Origin: Pseudomonadota bacterium
Lineage (GTDB): Bacteria > Pseudomonadota > Gammaproteobacteria > Pseudomonadales > Halieaceae
Reading direction: 5' to 3'
NCBI GenBank assembly: GCA_015222725.1
Contig: JADFVW010000151.1
Coordinates: 1-34,688, forward strand
DNA length: 34,688 nt
Shown here: piece by piece, positions 1 through 9,055 of the stretch
How positions within the stretch are numbered: the first letter of the stretch is position 1
Layout of the letters: every line of letters begins with the position of its first letter
Translations under genes and position numbers: made by a program
The notes under the pieces: model-generated
Seen by the model: only the letters and a program-made list of their open reading frames with translations
Database searches by the model: none
Told to the model about the DNA's origin: nothing

Positions 1-2133
1 CTGGTACGCCGGGCCAGTGAGGGAGAAGTAATCGAGCCCGAGGCCTATCCTTTCGAAGGACAGTGGCTGACTTCCCACGCCTTCCTGGTCACTCACCCCC
101 GCATAGAGGAGCGCAAAGCGGTCATTATTGTCACCATTGACAACAAGTTAGTGGTGGAAGAACTCAAGGCGCTAGACTCCTCGCTGGGCCGGTCGGTGAT
201 GCAGCAGACACATATTAGCTCTACCGGCGTAAAGAAAGTTGTTGATGTAGCTGACGCAGGAAGCGCTGCTGCAAGCGCGTTTACCCGCTTTCACTCCATC
301 CCCAACACTCCGTGGAAAATATCATTCACCCCATCTGACAAGCTGCTCGGGATACTTGAGCTCGATCGCCTGCCAGTTATGGCGATATTGGGCCTGCTCA
401 TTCTCGCAAGCCTGGCCAGTTTTACCATTGTCCTGGTACTGCTTCCCCGGGCCTTGAGCCAGCAGGTGAATAAGTTGATTTCAGCAGCGAGCAAAAAAAC
501 ATCTCTGCAGCTTAATATTCCTGAGCTGGTACCTGTAGCCAAGCAACTGCGCCGCGCTACCCTGCGCCAGAGTAGCAGCCCTGTGCCTTTTGAAGTGGAT
601 GTAGAGGCTCCCCCCGAGGAAGAGCCCCCTCCACCGGTGACAACAGAGCTATCGAACCCGATGTTCCACTCGACCAGTATTCTCGATGAAGAGGAAGAAG
701 TGCTGGACCTGGACCTGGATCTGGCGGAGCTGGACTCCCCCAAGAGCGAGGAGGACCATGATGAGCTACCCCGACACATCTTTCGCGCCTATGACATTCG
801 CGGAATTGCAGAGACAGAGCTTTTGGATGAAACCGTCGCTCGCATAGGGGGCGCGATAGCAAGCATCGCTCACGAAGCGGGCGAGCAAGCCCTCATTGTG
901 GCCTGCGACGGGCGCAACTCCAGCCCGCGGATCAAGGAGGCGCTTGTCCGTGCTCTGATGCAAGCGGGACGCGATGTCATCGATATCGGTCTGGTTCCCA
1001 CGCCCCTGCTGTACTTTGCGACACATCACCTGGAGTGCCGGTCGGGCGTCATGATCACCGGGAGCCACAACCCGGCGGATTATAACGGCCTGAAAATTGT
1101 GATGGATCGGCAAACAATAGGGGCCGGCGGCATCAACAAAATTCGCGACCGTGCAATAAAGGGCGATTTCGTGACCGGCGAAGGCCGTCTGGTAAAGGAG
1201 GACATCGCCCCCGCCTATATCGACGAAGTGGTTGGCGATATCGCCATTGCTGTGCCCCTCAAGATTGTCATCGATGCAGGCAATGGAGCCACCAGCGTCA
1301 TCGCTCCCGAGCTATTTGACGAGTTGGCCTGTGAGGTCATACCCCTGTACTGTGAGTTCGATGGCCGCTTTCCCAATCGCTCTCCCGACACCAGTAACGA
1401 GGACAACCTCAAGGGTTTAATAGCCAAGGTATTGGAGGAGAAAGCCGACTTTGGTGTGGCTTTCGATGGCGATGGCGACCGGCTGGCAGTGGTTACATCC
1501 AGTGGCCGCCTGATTCGCTCCGACACCCTGCTGATGCTCTTCGCCCAGGACGTCGTATCACGCAACCCCGGAGCGGACGTTGTCTTCGATGTTAAGTGCA
1601 GCAGGTTATTGACCCAACTGATTACCCGCTATGGCGGACGCCCGGTCCTGTGGAAAACAGGACACGCCTTTATGAAAGAAAAAATGCGGGAAACCGGAGC
1701 CCTGCTGGGTGGCGAGTTTTCAGGGCATATGTTCTTTGGCGAACGCTGGTTTGGCTTCGACGATGGCATGTACGCGGCCGGTCGGCTGGCAGAAATTCTC
1801 AGTAGCCATGGGGTCTCTCTGGATGAGAGCCTGGCCGAATTTCCTACGACACAAAACACCCCTGAAATAATCATCCCCGTCCCTGAGAATGAAAAATTCG
1901 GCATCATAAAAAGAATCGCCGACAATGCGGACTTTTCATCGGGCAAAGTGAACACCATTGATGGCATTCGGGTCGACTACCGGGGGGGCTGGGGCCTGCT
2001 CCGGGCCTCCAACACCAGTGCGGCACTTACCGCGCGCTTTGAGGCCTCAGGCAAAGATGAGCTGGATAACATCATGCAGGAATTCCGCGCCCAGATCGGA
2101 CTTGTAGAAGCCGACCTCGAGCTTCCATTTTAG
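1..2133 (+). CDS. algC: Phosphomannomutase/phosphoglucomutase AlgC, membrane-tethered, 5' partial
   Basis: The frame is open from base 1, so the start lies upstream of the window; the GTG at 151 is internal. The enzyme interconverts hexose 1- and 6-phosphates for LPS and exopolysaccharide precursors. The first ~360 nt encode a probable extracytoplasmic part. A strongly hydrophobic helix follows (~370-441), then a basic stretch, a Pro/Glu linker and an acidic Asp/Leu run (~661-768). The catalytic alpha-D-phosphohexomutase begins near 769 (FRAYDIRG). It has the phosphoserine loop TGSHNP (1057-1074), metal loop DGDGDR (1465-1482), sugar loop GGEFSGH (near 1710) and phosphate loop RASNTSA near the end. 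Pseudomonas AlgC is also annotated with a long N-terminal extension. It lies 19 nt before argB, so probably one operon. Confidence 0.93.
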   Translation: MVRRASEGEVIEPEAYPFEGQWLTSHAFLVTHPRIEERKAVIIVTIDNKLVVEELKALDSSLGRSVMQQTHISSTGVKKVVDVADAGSAAASAFTRFHSIPNTPWKISFTPSDKLLGILELDRLPVMAILGLLILASLASFTIVLVLLPRALSQQVNKLISAASKKTSLQLNIPELVPVAKQLRRATLRQSSSPVPFEVDVEAPPEEEPPPPVTTELSNPMFHSTSILDEEEEVLDLDLDLAELDSPKSEEDHDELPRHIFRAYDIRGIAETELLDETVARIGGAIASIAHEAGEQALIVACDGRNSSPRIKEALVRALMQAGRDVIDIGLVPTPLLYFATHHLECRSGVMITGSHNPADYNGLKIVMDRQTIGAGGINKIRDRAIKGDFVTGEGRLVKEDIAPAYIDEVVGDIAIAVPLKIVIDAGNGATSVIAPELFDELACEVIPLYCEFDGRFPNRSPDTSNEDNLKGLIAKVLEEKADFGVAFDGDGDRLAVVTSSGRLIRSDTLLMLFAQDVVSRNPGADVVFDVKCSRLLTQLITRYGGRPVLWKTGHAFMKEKMRETGALLGGEFSGHMFFGERWFGFDDGMYAAGRLAEILSSHGVSLDESLAEFPTTQNTPEIIIPVPENEKFGIIKRIADNADFSSGKVNTIDGIRVDYRGGWGLLRASNTSAALTARFEASGKDELDNIMQEFRAQIGLVEADLELPF

Positions 2134-2137
2134 CTAA

Positions 2138-3058
<921 letters not shown>

Positions 3059-3065
3059 TTTTTAC

Positions 3066-3113
3066 AAAACCTGCCCGAAACAAGGCGGGGGTTATTGCAG
3101 GCAGGGCAGGTAA
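3066..3113. other. Imperfect hairpin between argB and slmA
   Basis: The gap between argB and slmA (3059-3153) holds a perfect 7-nt inverted repeat, CCTGCCC (3070-3076) and GGGCAGG (3104-3110), with a nested CCCG/CGGG pair in between. No U-tract follows, so it is not a classical terminator. It may be an attenuating or 3'-stabilising structure, or chance. Confidence 0.3.
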
Positions 3114-3153
3114 TCGCTAGCATGACCTTCGTAGATACACGATCTGGATAGAC

Positions 3154-3798
3154 ATGCCACCCAAGAAAGGCCAACGCCGTCAACAAATCCTGGAAGCTCT
3201 TGCACAGATGCTGGAAGCGAACCCGGGCAATCGCATTACCACTGCCGGGCTGGCCAGACAGGTAGGGGTTTCTGAAGCCGCCCTCTATCGGCACTTCCCC
3301 AGCAAATCGAAAATGTTTGAGGGCCTGATAGAGTTTATCGAAGAAACCCTTTTTTCGCGGATAAAAATCATCCTCAACGAAGAGTCTACCGCGGCCAGGC
3401 GCTGTGAAAAAATGTTGACCCTGCTGCTTACCTTTACCGCTCGCAATCCCGGGATAACCCGTATCCTGACTGGCGATGCCCTGGCGGGGGAATCAGAGCG
3501 CCTGCACCACCGGGTTTCCCAGCTGTTCGATCGTTTTGAAACCCAGTTGAAACAGGTAATCCGCGAGGCAGAAATGCGCGAGGGCTTGCGCCCCGTTCTT
3601 CCGCTGGGCACCGCCGCAAACCTGTTGCTGGCAGCGGCAGAGGGTAGAATATCGCAATTTGTGCGCAGCGACTTCAAGCGCGCGCCTACCACCGACTGGC
3701 CAGGGCAATGGGAACAGTTAATAAATGGCTTTTTTCGGGAAGCTGTCAGTCAGGGAAACCAGCCCGCGGCCAGCACACCTCCAAGCTGGAGCGGCTAA
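3154..3798 (+). CDS. slmA: Nucleoid occlusion factor SlmA (TetR family)
   Basis: SlmA binds specific chromosomal sites and blocks FtsZ ring assembly over the nucleoid. The 214-residue protein has the TetR helix-turn-helix at ~13-60 ([33 protein letters not shown]), where the ALYRHFPSK signature is typical of SlmA. The all-helical dimerisation domain with [13 protein letters not shown] follows. SlmA usually sits near dut-coaBC-algC-argB in gammaproteobacteria, so the context agrees. The C-terminus (from about residue 198) is a low-complexity Pro/Ser tail. It converges on the DUF4124 gene with only 3 bases between the stop codons. Confidence 0.92.
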   Translation: MPPKKGQRRQQILEALAQMLEANPGNRITTAGLARQVGVSEAALYRHFPSKSKMFEGLIEFIEETLFSRIKIILNEESTAARRCEKMLTLLLTFTARNPGITRILTGDALAGESERLHHRVSQLFDRFETQLKQVIREAEMREGLRPVLPLGTAANLLLAAAEGRISQFVRSDFKRAPTTDWPGQWEQLINGFFREAVSQGNQPAASTPPSWSG

Positions 3799-3801
3799 TC
3801 T

Positions 3802-4464
3802 CTAGCGATCTGTGGCCAGCAGGGAACGGCGCAGCTCAACCAAATCAAGGAGCATTCCAAAGCGCTCGATATCCAGTTGAAACTCTTCTTGCACCCGCGC
3901 CACCTCAGCCTGCCTATCAACAATTGAGCGATCCGTAACAGCAATATCAGTCTGTAGTTCTTCGATGGCCGCCAGAACCTTGACATCGACTGTGCCGCCA
4001 CTGCGCTCGGTATCCGCCGCGATAGACTGGTAGTTTTCCACCTGCTGCTTGAGGGAGCGTGCGTTGCTTTTTAAAATACTGACCCGTATCCGCAAATCGC
4101 GCAGCGCCCGCTCTCGCGCGGCTTCTATATCTTCTATTGTGCTATAACGCAGAAGCAGGGAGTGGTCCCATTTTCGCAACCTCTCCTGTTCTGCAGCAGC
4201 GGCCTCCGCCAGCAGCTCTTTAACATCCTGCCGGGCCTGCTCCTCAACGGACAAGGCTCTGGGAACAACCTCGATAACAACGCCTTCCTCGTTGAGAACC
4301 TCATAGCCCCGCGTCGCATGGTCAGCCGGTATGCGGTCATCCAGAACCATGATGCCTTTGTCATTGGTGTAGCGGTAAAGGTCTCGGCATTGGCCGGCCA
4401 GAGGCACTGTCAGTAGAATAACTGCGCAAAGAAAAGCCTGACCTGGGAGTTTAAAAACTAACAT
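3802..4464 (-). CDS. DUF4124-domain envelope protein with coiled coil
   Basis: The 220-residue protein has an N-terminal signal sequence (hydrophobic core ~8-22, cleavage probably before CRDLYRY). A DUF4124 domain at ~27-65 contains LYRYTNDKGIMVLDD. The rest (~72-215) is rich in Glu, Arg, Ala and Leu with heptad-like spacing, so a long coiled coil is expected. Function is unknown; family members are small exported proteins of proteobacteria. It lies 50 nt downstream of pyrE on the same strand and may be co-transcribed with it. The family call is fairly sure; the role is not known. Confidence 0.75.
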   Translation of the reverse strand: MLVFKLPGQAFLCAVILLTVPLAGQCRDLYRYTNDKGIMVLDDRIPADHATRGYEVLNEEGVVIEVVPRALSVEEQARQDVKELLAEAAAAEQERLRKWDHSLLLRYSTIEDIEAARERALRDLRIRVSILKSNARSLKQQVENYQSIAADTERSGGTVDVKVLAAIEELQTDIAVTDRSIVDRQAEVARVQEEFQLDIERFGMLLDLVELRRSLLATDR

Positions 4465-4514
4465 TGCCCAAATATATGGCTTGCGCGCCCGTTATACAAG
4501 GGTACTGTTCACAC

Positions 4515-5159
4515 TCAGACACCATATCGCTCGCGATACTCCCGCATCGCTGAGAGCGCGCCTTCCGGTGCATCCTTATCACACTGTAGATAATCAATGA
4601 TATGGCTCACCTCAATGATGCTCAAAACTGGCACATTGAAGGCCTTTTCGACCTCCTGGATAGCCGACAACTCGCCCTCGCCGCGCTCCTGTCGGTTTAA
4701 ACCGATGGCTACTCCGGCAAGGCTTGCACCTGCATTCTCAATCATGGCGATTACCTCACGCACGGCCGTTCCCGCGGTAATAACGTCATCTATCACCAAC
4801 ACCCGGCCCTGCAACGGGGCACCAACCATCACCCCCCCCTCGCCGTGGGTCTTGGCCTCCTTGCGGTTGTAGGCGAACTGCACGTCCCGATTGTGGTCGT
4901 TAATCAGGCAGACCGCCGTTGCCGCAGCCAACGGTATGCCCTTGTAGGCAGGCCCCAACAGAACATCAAATTCTATACCCGAATCCACAATACTGTTGGC
5001 ATAGCAACGCCCCAACACGGCCAGGGCGCGGCCAGAAGAGAACGCCCCCGCATTGAAGAAATAGGGGCTGATGCGCCCGGATTTCAATGTAAATTGGCCA
5101 AATTTGAGAACATTACAGCTGCGAGCCAGCTCAATAAATTCAGTTTGATAAGGATGCAT
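4515..5159 (-). CDS. pyrE: Orotate phosphoribosyltransferase PyrE
   Basis: Makes orotidine 5'-phosphate from orotate and PRPP, the fifth step of UMP synthesis. The 214 residues match the family length. The N-terminus [22 protein letters not shown] is typical of the bacterial enzyme. The PRPP-binding signature [13 protein letters not shown] is near residue 120, and [14 protein letters not shown] near 70 forms part of the active site. The start ATG at 5159 is divergent from crc, separated by only 61 bp, so the two promoters overlap. The pyrE-crc pairing is also found in Pseudomonas. Confidence 0.96.
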   Translation of the reverse strand: MHPYQTEFIELARSCNVLKFGQFTLKSGRISPYFFNAGAFSSGRALAVLGRCYANSIVDSGIEFDVLLGPAYKGIPLAAATAVCLINDHNRDVQFAYNRKEAKTHGEGGVMVGAPLQGRVLVIDDVITAGTAVREVIAMIENAGASLAGVAIGLNRQERGEGELSAIQEVEKAFNVPVLSIIEVSHIIDYLQCDKDAPEGALSAMREYRERYGV

Positions 5160-5202
5160 GGAGGTATTCCGGGACGCTAAGCTGCGGTATCATACACGCT
5201 CT

Positions 5203-5214
5203 AATAATAAGGGG
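5203..5214 (+). promoter_or_regulatory. AANAANAA motif beside the crc Shine-Dalgarno
   Basis: AATAATAA (5203-5210) runs directly into the probable Shine-Dalgarno AAGGGG (5209-5214) of crc, ten bases or fewer from the ATG at 5221. AANAANAA is the catabolite-activity motif bound by Hfq with Crc in Pseudomonas at ribosome binding sites of repressed mRNAs. Its presence on the crc message suggests autorepression; this is inference. Confidence 0.45.
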
Positions 5215-5220
5215 CTATCC

Positions 5221-5985
5221 ATGAGAATTATCAGCTTCAGCGCTGACGGCATTGCTACCGCCGCTGAAAAGGGGTTTTACGACTGGCTGAATGAGCAGGA
5301 CGCAGACTTCATCTGTATCCAGGATTTACAGTGCGCGGAGTATGACCTGCAGGACAATATTTTCTTCCCTTCCGACTACAACGCCTACTTTTTTGACGAC
5401 GTGGGCGGCAAGGCCAATGGTGTCGCCATTTACTGCCGCAAAATGCCCAAGGCGATCATGACTGGTCTGGGCTTTGTTGATTTCGACATGGAGGGGCGAT
5501 ACATCCAGGCGGACTATGAGAATTTGAGTGTTGGCTGCCTGCTGGCCCCCCGGGCAGAAGACGGCAATGCGGAGCAGCAGGAACGCAAGTCGGGGTTCTT
5601 TGGTCTGCTGCAAAGCCACATGTTAAAAATCCAGAACAAGCGGCGCGAATTTATCTTTTGTGGCAACTGGCAACTCGCCCACACCCCCGACGATGTTCAG
5701 GATACCGAGCGTAACAGCAATTCCTCGGGCTTTCTGCCGGAGGAGCGCCAGTGGATGAACGAGACCATTGATGCCGGTTACGTCGATGCTTTTCGCGAGA
5801 TTAACTCGGACAGCGACGAGTTCAGCTGGTGGCCGGACGGCGACCGCGACAGCAATGGCTGGCGCACGGACTTTCAGATTGTGTCCAAGGGCCTGAAATA
5901 TTCAGTGGAATATGGCGCGATCTACAAGGGCAAGGAATTTTCCAGTCATGCGCCGGTGATTATGGATTACGACATCGAGGTCTAG
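5221..5985 (+). CDS. crc: Catabolite repression control protein Crc (EEP-fold)
   Basis: Crc assists Hfq in blocking translation of catabolic mRNAs when preferred carbon sources are present. The 254-residue protein has the exonuclease III/EEP fold from the start (MRIISFSADGIATAAEKGFYDWL) to the C-terminal SSHAPVIMDYD. Nuclease residues are altered as in Pseudomonas Crc: the usual QE is QD, and the usual GDxN is replaced by CGNWQLAH. It is therefore probably not a nuclease. FSWWPD and GWR.DFQ also match Crc. I chose ATG 5221, which has a good AAGGGG site; an earlier in-frame ATG at 5158 overlaps pyrE and lacks one. Position next to pyrE and rph supports the call. Confidence 0.88.
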   Translation: MRIISFSADGIATAAEKGFYDWLNEQDADFICIQDLQCAEYDLQDNIFFPSDYNAYFFDDVGGKANGVAIYCRKMPKAIMTGLGFVDFDMEGRYIQADYENLSVGCLLAPRAEDGNAEQQERKSGFFGLLQSHMLKIQNKRREFIFCGNWQLAHTPDDVQDTERNSNSSGFLPEERQWMNETIDAGYVDAFREINSDSDEFSWWPDGDRDSNGWRTDFQIVSKGLKYSVEYGAIYKGKEFSSHAPVIMDYDIEV

Positions 5986-6024
5986 GTTGAGGCGGTAAAC
6001 TGCGGAAATTTCTGGAATGAACCC

Positions 6025-6098
6025 GCAGAACGCCGTGCGTGAAACCCTATTCGGTTGGAACCCCACGCCCTTATACGGTTCCCCCCACAGCGTTCTGC
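6025..6098 (+). repeat. Conserved-loop hairpin 1 (core on + strand), 3' of crc
   Basis: Two 29-nt arms (6025-6053 and 6070-6098) flank the 16-nt core GTTGGAACCCCACGCC (6054-6069). Counting from the base, 22 of 29 positions pair by Watson-Crick rules. Positions 27 and 28 are mismatched and 29 is paired, giving a 2x2 internal loop just below the tip. A further outer pairing (6002-6010 with 6109-6117, 8 of 9) extends the structure. It lies 39 nt after the crc stop, with the core in the crc sense. Confidence 0.85.
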
Positions 6099-6171
6099 TT
6101 CTTACGCTAATTTCTGCGGCAATTGTATCAACCAGAGCTATGTACCTGGATTATTGATTCCCTCCAAATCA

Positions 6172-6247
6172 GCAGCTCTCGATGGCGTTATACCTCGCAA
6201 AGGCGTGGGGTTCCAACTGCGCGAGGTATAACGCCATCGAGAGCTGC
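6172..6247 (-). repeat. Conserved-loop hairpin 2 (core on - strand), 3' of rph
   Basis: A perfect 27-bp inverted repeat (6172-6198 and 6221-6247) encloses a 22-nt loop. The loop contains the reverse complement of the same 16-nt core (6202-6217). In the 29-nt-arm register used for the other copies, positions 27 and 28 are again mismatched and 29 is paired. The stem sequence is unrelated to hairpin 1. It starts 12 nt after the rph stop, with the core in the rph sense. Confidence 0.9.
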
Positions 6248-6259
6248 GGGATGACCCCA

Positions 6260-6982
6260 CTACCCCAGCGCCAACGCTTCCCGCTGCTTAACAATCAACT
6301 CGGCAATACCATCACTGGCAAGATCCAGCAGGCTGTTGAGCTCGTCGCGGTTGAAGGTATTGCCCTCGGCTGTGCCCTGGACTTCAATAAAATCGCCCGA
6401 CTCGGCCATGATGACGTTCATGTCGGTGTCCGCGGCTGAGTCTTCCGGGTAGTCCAGGTCCAGCACGGGAACGCCCTGGTAGATTCCCACCGACACCGAG
6501 GCAATCATGTGGCGCAGGGGGTCCTGGGTAACCAGCTTTTTGCGCTGCAGGTGATTGATCGCATCGATCAGGGCCACGCAGGCGCCAGTGATGGCGGCTG
6601 TGCGGGTGCCGCCGTCTGCCTGGATAACATCGCAATCGATGGTGATGGTGTTCTCGCCCAACTTGGACAGGTCCAGTGCGGCGCGCAGTGAGCGGCCAAT
6701 CAGGCGTTGAATCTCCACGGTGCGGCCACCCTGTTTGCCACGACTTGCTTCGCGGCCCATGCGCGAACCGGTGGAGCGGGGCAGCATGCCGTATTCCGCT
6801 GTCACCCAGCCCTTGCCCTGGCCGCGCAAGAAGCGCGGCACGCCCGCTTCCGCCGAGGCGGTACATATCACCTTGGTATTTCCGAAGCACACCAACACCG
6901 AGCCCTCGGCGTGACAGGTGAAGTTGCGGGTAATGCTTATATCTCTTAATTGTTCCGGTAGACGGCCGCTTGGTCGCTGCAT
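6260..6982 (-). CDS. rph: Ribonuclease PH
   Basis: Phosphorolytic 3'-5' exoribonuclease that trims tRNA 3' ends and degrades structured RNA. At 240 residues it is full length. Seen features are the N-terminal [30 protein letters not shown], the phosphate-contacting run [32 protein letters not shown] around residues 70-100, and the metal-site region [18 protein letters not shown] near 180. It diverges from yicC, a common neighbour pair, with 96 bp between them. A TATACT box (complement of 7013-7018) could be its -10, but no good -35 is seen. Confidence 0.96.
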   Translation of the reverse strand: MQRPSGRLPEQLRDISITRNFTCHAEGSVLVCFGNTKVICTASAEAGVPRFLRGQGKGWVTAEYGMLPRSTGSRMGREASRGKQGGRTVEIQRLIGRSLRAALDLSKLGENTITIDCDVIQADGGTRTAAITGACVALIDAINHLQRKKLVTQDPLRHMIASVSVGIYQGVPVLDLDYPEDSAADTDMNVIMAESGDFIEVQGTAEGNTFNRDELNSLLDLASDGIAELIVKQREALALG

Positions 6983-7078
6983 GTTTTACTCCAATGGTGG
7001 CAAAAAGAGCCTAGTATACGGGAACAATCTGATACACTTCATGGAAATTATTTATCAAATGAAAAGCATCGATTCACC

Positions 7079-7948
7079 ATGACAATTCGCAGTATGACGG
7101 CCTTTGCCAGGGAGACTTTGTCCACCGAGCAGGGCGACCTAACCATCGAGCTTCGCTCGGTCAATCACCGCTACCTGGACTGCACGTTCAAGCTCCCGGA
7201 AGCTTTGCGCCAGTTGGAACCCAGGTTTCGTGACGGCGCGAACAAGAAGCTGGCCAGGGGTAAGCTTGATTGCATGGTTCGCCTGCAACTCAATAGTGAA
7301 AGCAGTTCCTCGCTGGAAATTGACAATGACCGCCTGGACAAGTTGCTGCAATCTGCCGCTGCTATTTCCCAGCGCCTGCCCCAGCCCGGCGCGTTGAGCG
7401 CCCTGGACGTGCTGCAGTTTCCAGGTATTTGCCAGGCCGAGGAAGTCTCCTTCGATGTAATTATTTCGGGGGCAATGACGCTTTTCTCAGATGCGCTGCA
7501 CACCCTGGCAGACTCTCGCGAACGGGAGGGAGAAAAGCTTGCGGAGATGGTTTTGAGTCGCCTGGACGGCATCGAGGCAGAGCTTGTCACGGTCCGCAAA
7601 TTATTGCCGGAACTGATGAAACAACAGCGGGAGCGTGTTATCTCCCGAATTGCAGAGCTGAACATCGAGGTGGACGGCAACAGGCTGGAGCAGGAGCTGG
7701 TACACCTGGCACAAAAAGCCGACGTGGAGGAAGAGCTGGACCGCCTGGACGCCCATATCGCCGAGGTGCGACGGGTGCTGAAAAAGGGCGGCCCCTGCGG
7801 ACGCAGGCTGGACTTCCTCATGCAGGAGCTCAACCGGGAGGCCAATACACTGTCCTCAAAATCCCAGTCCAGTGGCACCACCATGGCGGCGGTAGAACTC
7901 AAAGTCCTCATCGAACAAATGCGCGAGCAAATCCAGAATATTGAGTAA
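7079..7948 (+). CDS. yicC: YicC family endoribonuclease
   Basis: The 289-residue protein begins MTIRSMTAFAR and contains ELRSVNHRYLDCTFKLPE, both hallmarks of the YicC N-terminal domain. The DUF1732 C-terminal domain ends with GRRLDFLMQELNREANTLSSKSQS and a final helix. E. coli YicC is an endoribonuclease linked to decay of the small RNA RyhB; the substrate here is unknown. It diverges from rph and lies 6 nt before gmk, so it is likely the first gene of a yicC-gmk unit. Confidence 0.93.
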   Translation: MTIRSMTAFARETLSTEQGDLTIELRSVNHRYLDCTFKLPEALRQLEPRFRDGANKKLARGKLDCMVRLQLNSESSSSLEIDNDRLDKLLQSAAAISQRLPQPGALSALDVLQFPGICQAEEVSFDVIISGAMTLFSDALHTLADSREREGEKLAEMVLSRLDGIEAELVTVRKLLPELMKQQRERVISRIAELNIEVDGNRLEQELVHLAQKADVEEELDRLDAHIAEVRRVLKKGGPCGRRLDFLMQELNREANTLSSKSQSSGTTMAAVELKVLIEQMREQIQNIE

Positions 7949-8572
<624 letters not shown>

Positions 8573-8593
8573 GCCAGAACTACCCGGCCTGTT

Positions 8594-8611
8594 AGCGGTG
8601 GCTGTGGCCAC
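8594..8611. other. Short GC hairpin after gmk
   Basis: Shortly after the gmk stop, CGGTGGC and GCCACCG form a 7-bp stem over a 4-nt loop. No T-run follows on the + strand, so it is at most a weak or Rho-assisted end point. The rest of the gmk-rpoZ gap holds the rpoZ promoter and leader. Confidence 0.35.
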
Positions 8612-8651
8612 CGGGAATATTAACGCTAGACTGATAGGGGGGTGGTTGGGG

Positions 8652-8657
8652 TATAAT
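8652..8657 (+). promoter_or_regulatory. Candidate -10 box of the rpoZ promoter
   Basis: A perfect TATAAT lies 82 nt before the rpoZ start. The region 16-18 nt upstream (around ACTGAT) is a poor -35 match, and the spacer is an unusual G-rich run. In the leader, GAACGGC (8680-8686) pairs with GCCGTTC (8695-8701) to form a 7-bp hairpin before the ribosome site (AAGGAA). Confidence 0.5.
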
Positions 8658-8738
8658 TGCCGGTTCGGCATACACTAATGAACGGCTAAAATCGGCCGTT
8701 CGGCAGATCTCTCTCTACAGCAAAGGAAATCGAGACAA

Positions 8739-8999
8739 ATGGCACGCGTAACAGTTGAAGATTGCTTGGAAAATGTTGACAACCGCTTTGAGTTGGTCAT
8801 GGTTGCAAGCAAAAGGGCCCGGCAAATGGCCACTGGCGGCAAAGAGCCCCTGGTTGACGAAGAATCCGATAAGCCCACCGTAATTGCCCTGCGTGAAATC
8901 GCAGAAGGCCTGGTAACAGCCGACATTCTTATCCGCGAAAGCGAAATTGAAGCGGAAGAAGAGCTGGCAGAAGTGATGGAGGCCAGTGAAGCGCTCTAA
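8739..8999 (+). CDS. rpoZ: RNA polymerase omega subunit
   Basis: The small 86-residue subunit aids assembly of RNA polymerase and, in proteobacteria, forms part of ppGpp binding site 1. The sequence [30 protein letters not shown] and [13 protein letters not shown] are classic omega motifs. The C-terminus is acidic with Glu-rich helices. It is followed 56 nt later by spoT, the usual rpoZ-spoT arrangement, and it appears to have its own promoter in the gmk-rpoZ gap. Confidence 0.97.
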   Translation: MARVTVEDCLENVDNRFELVMVASKRARQMATGGKEPLVDEESDKPTVIALREIAEGLVTADILIRESEIEAEEELAEVMEASEAL

Positions 9000-9055
9000 C
9001 CCTGTTAAGCGACTGCGAGGCATCTTTGGCCACAGCTTAAGGACTTAGCTGACTA

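Noticed and set aside
6199-6220. GGGGTTCCAAC in the hairpin loop resembles a tRNA T-arm
   Set aside because: The purine expected at T-loop position 57 is C, and no acceptor, D or anticodon arms can be drawn around it at any of the four sites.
6025-6247. Integron attC sites
   Set aside because: The conserved sequence is at the hairpin tip, not at the base; there is no RYYYAAC/GTTRRRY pair at the ends, and no integrase or cassette array nearby.
6182-6439. Open frame of 85 codons on +
   Set aside because: It starts inside the perfect inverted repeat and continues antisense through rph; no ribosome site and no family resemblance.
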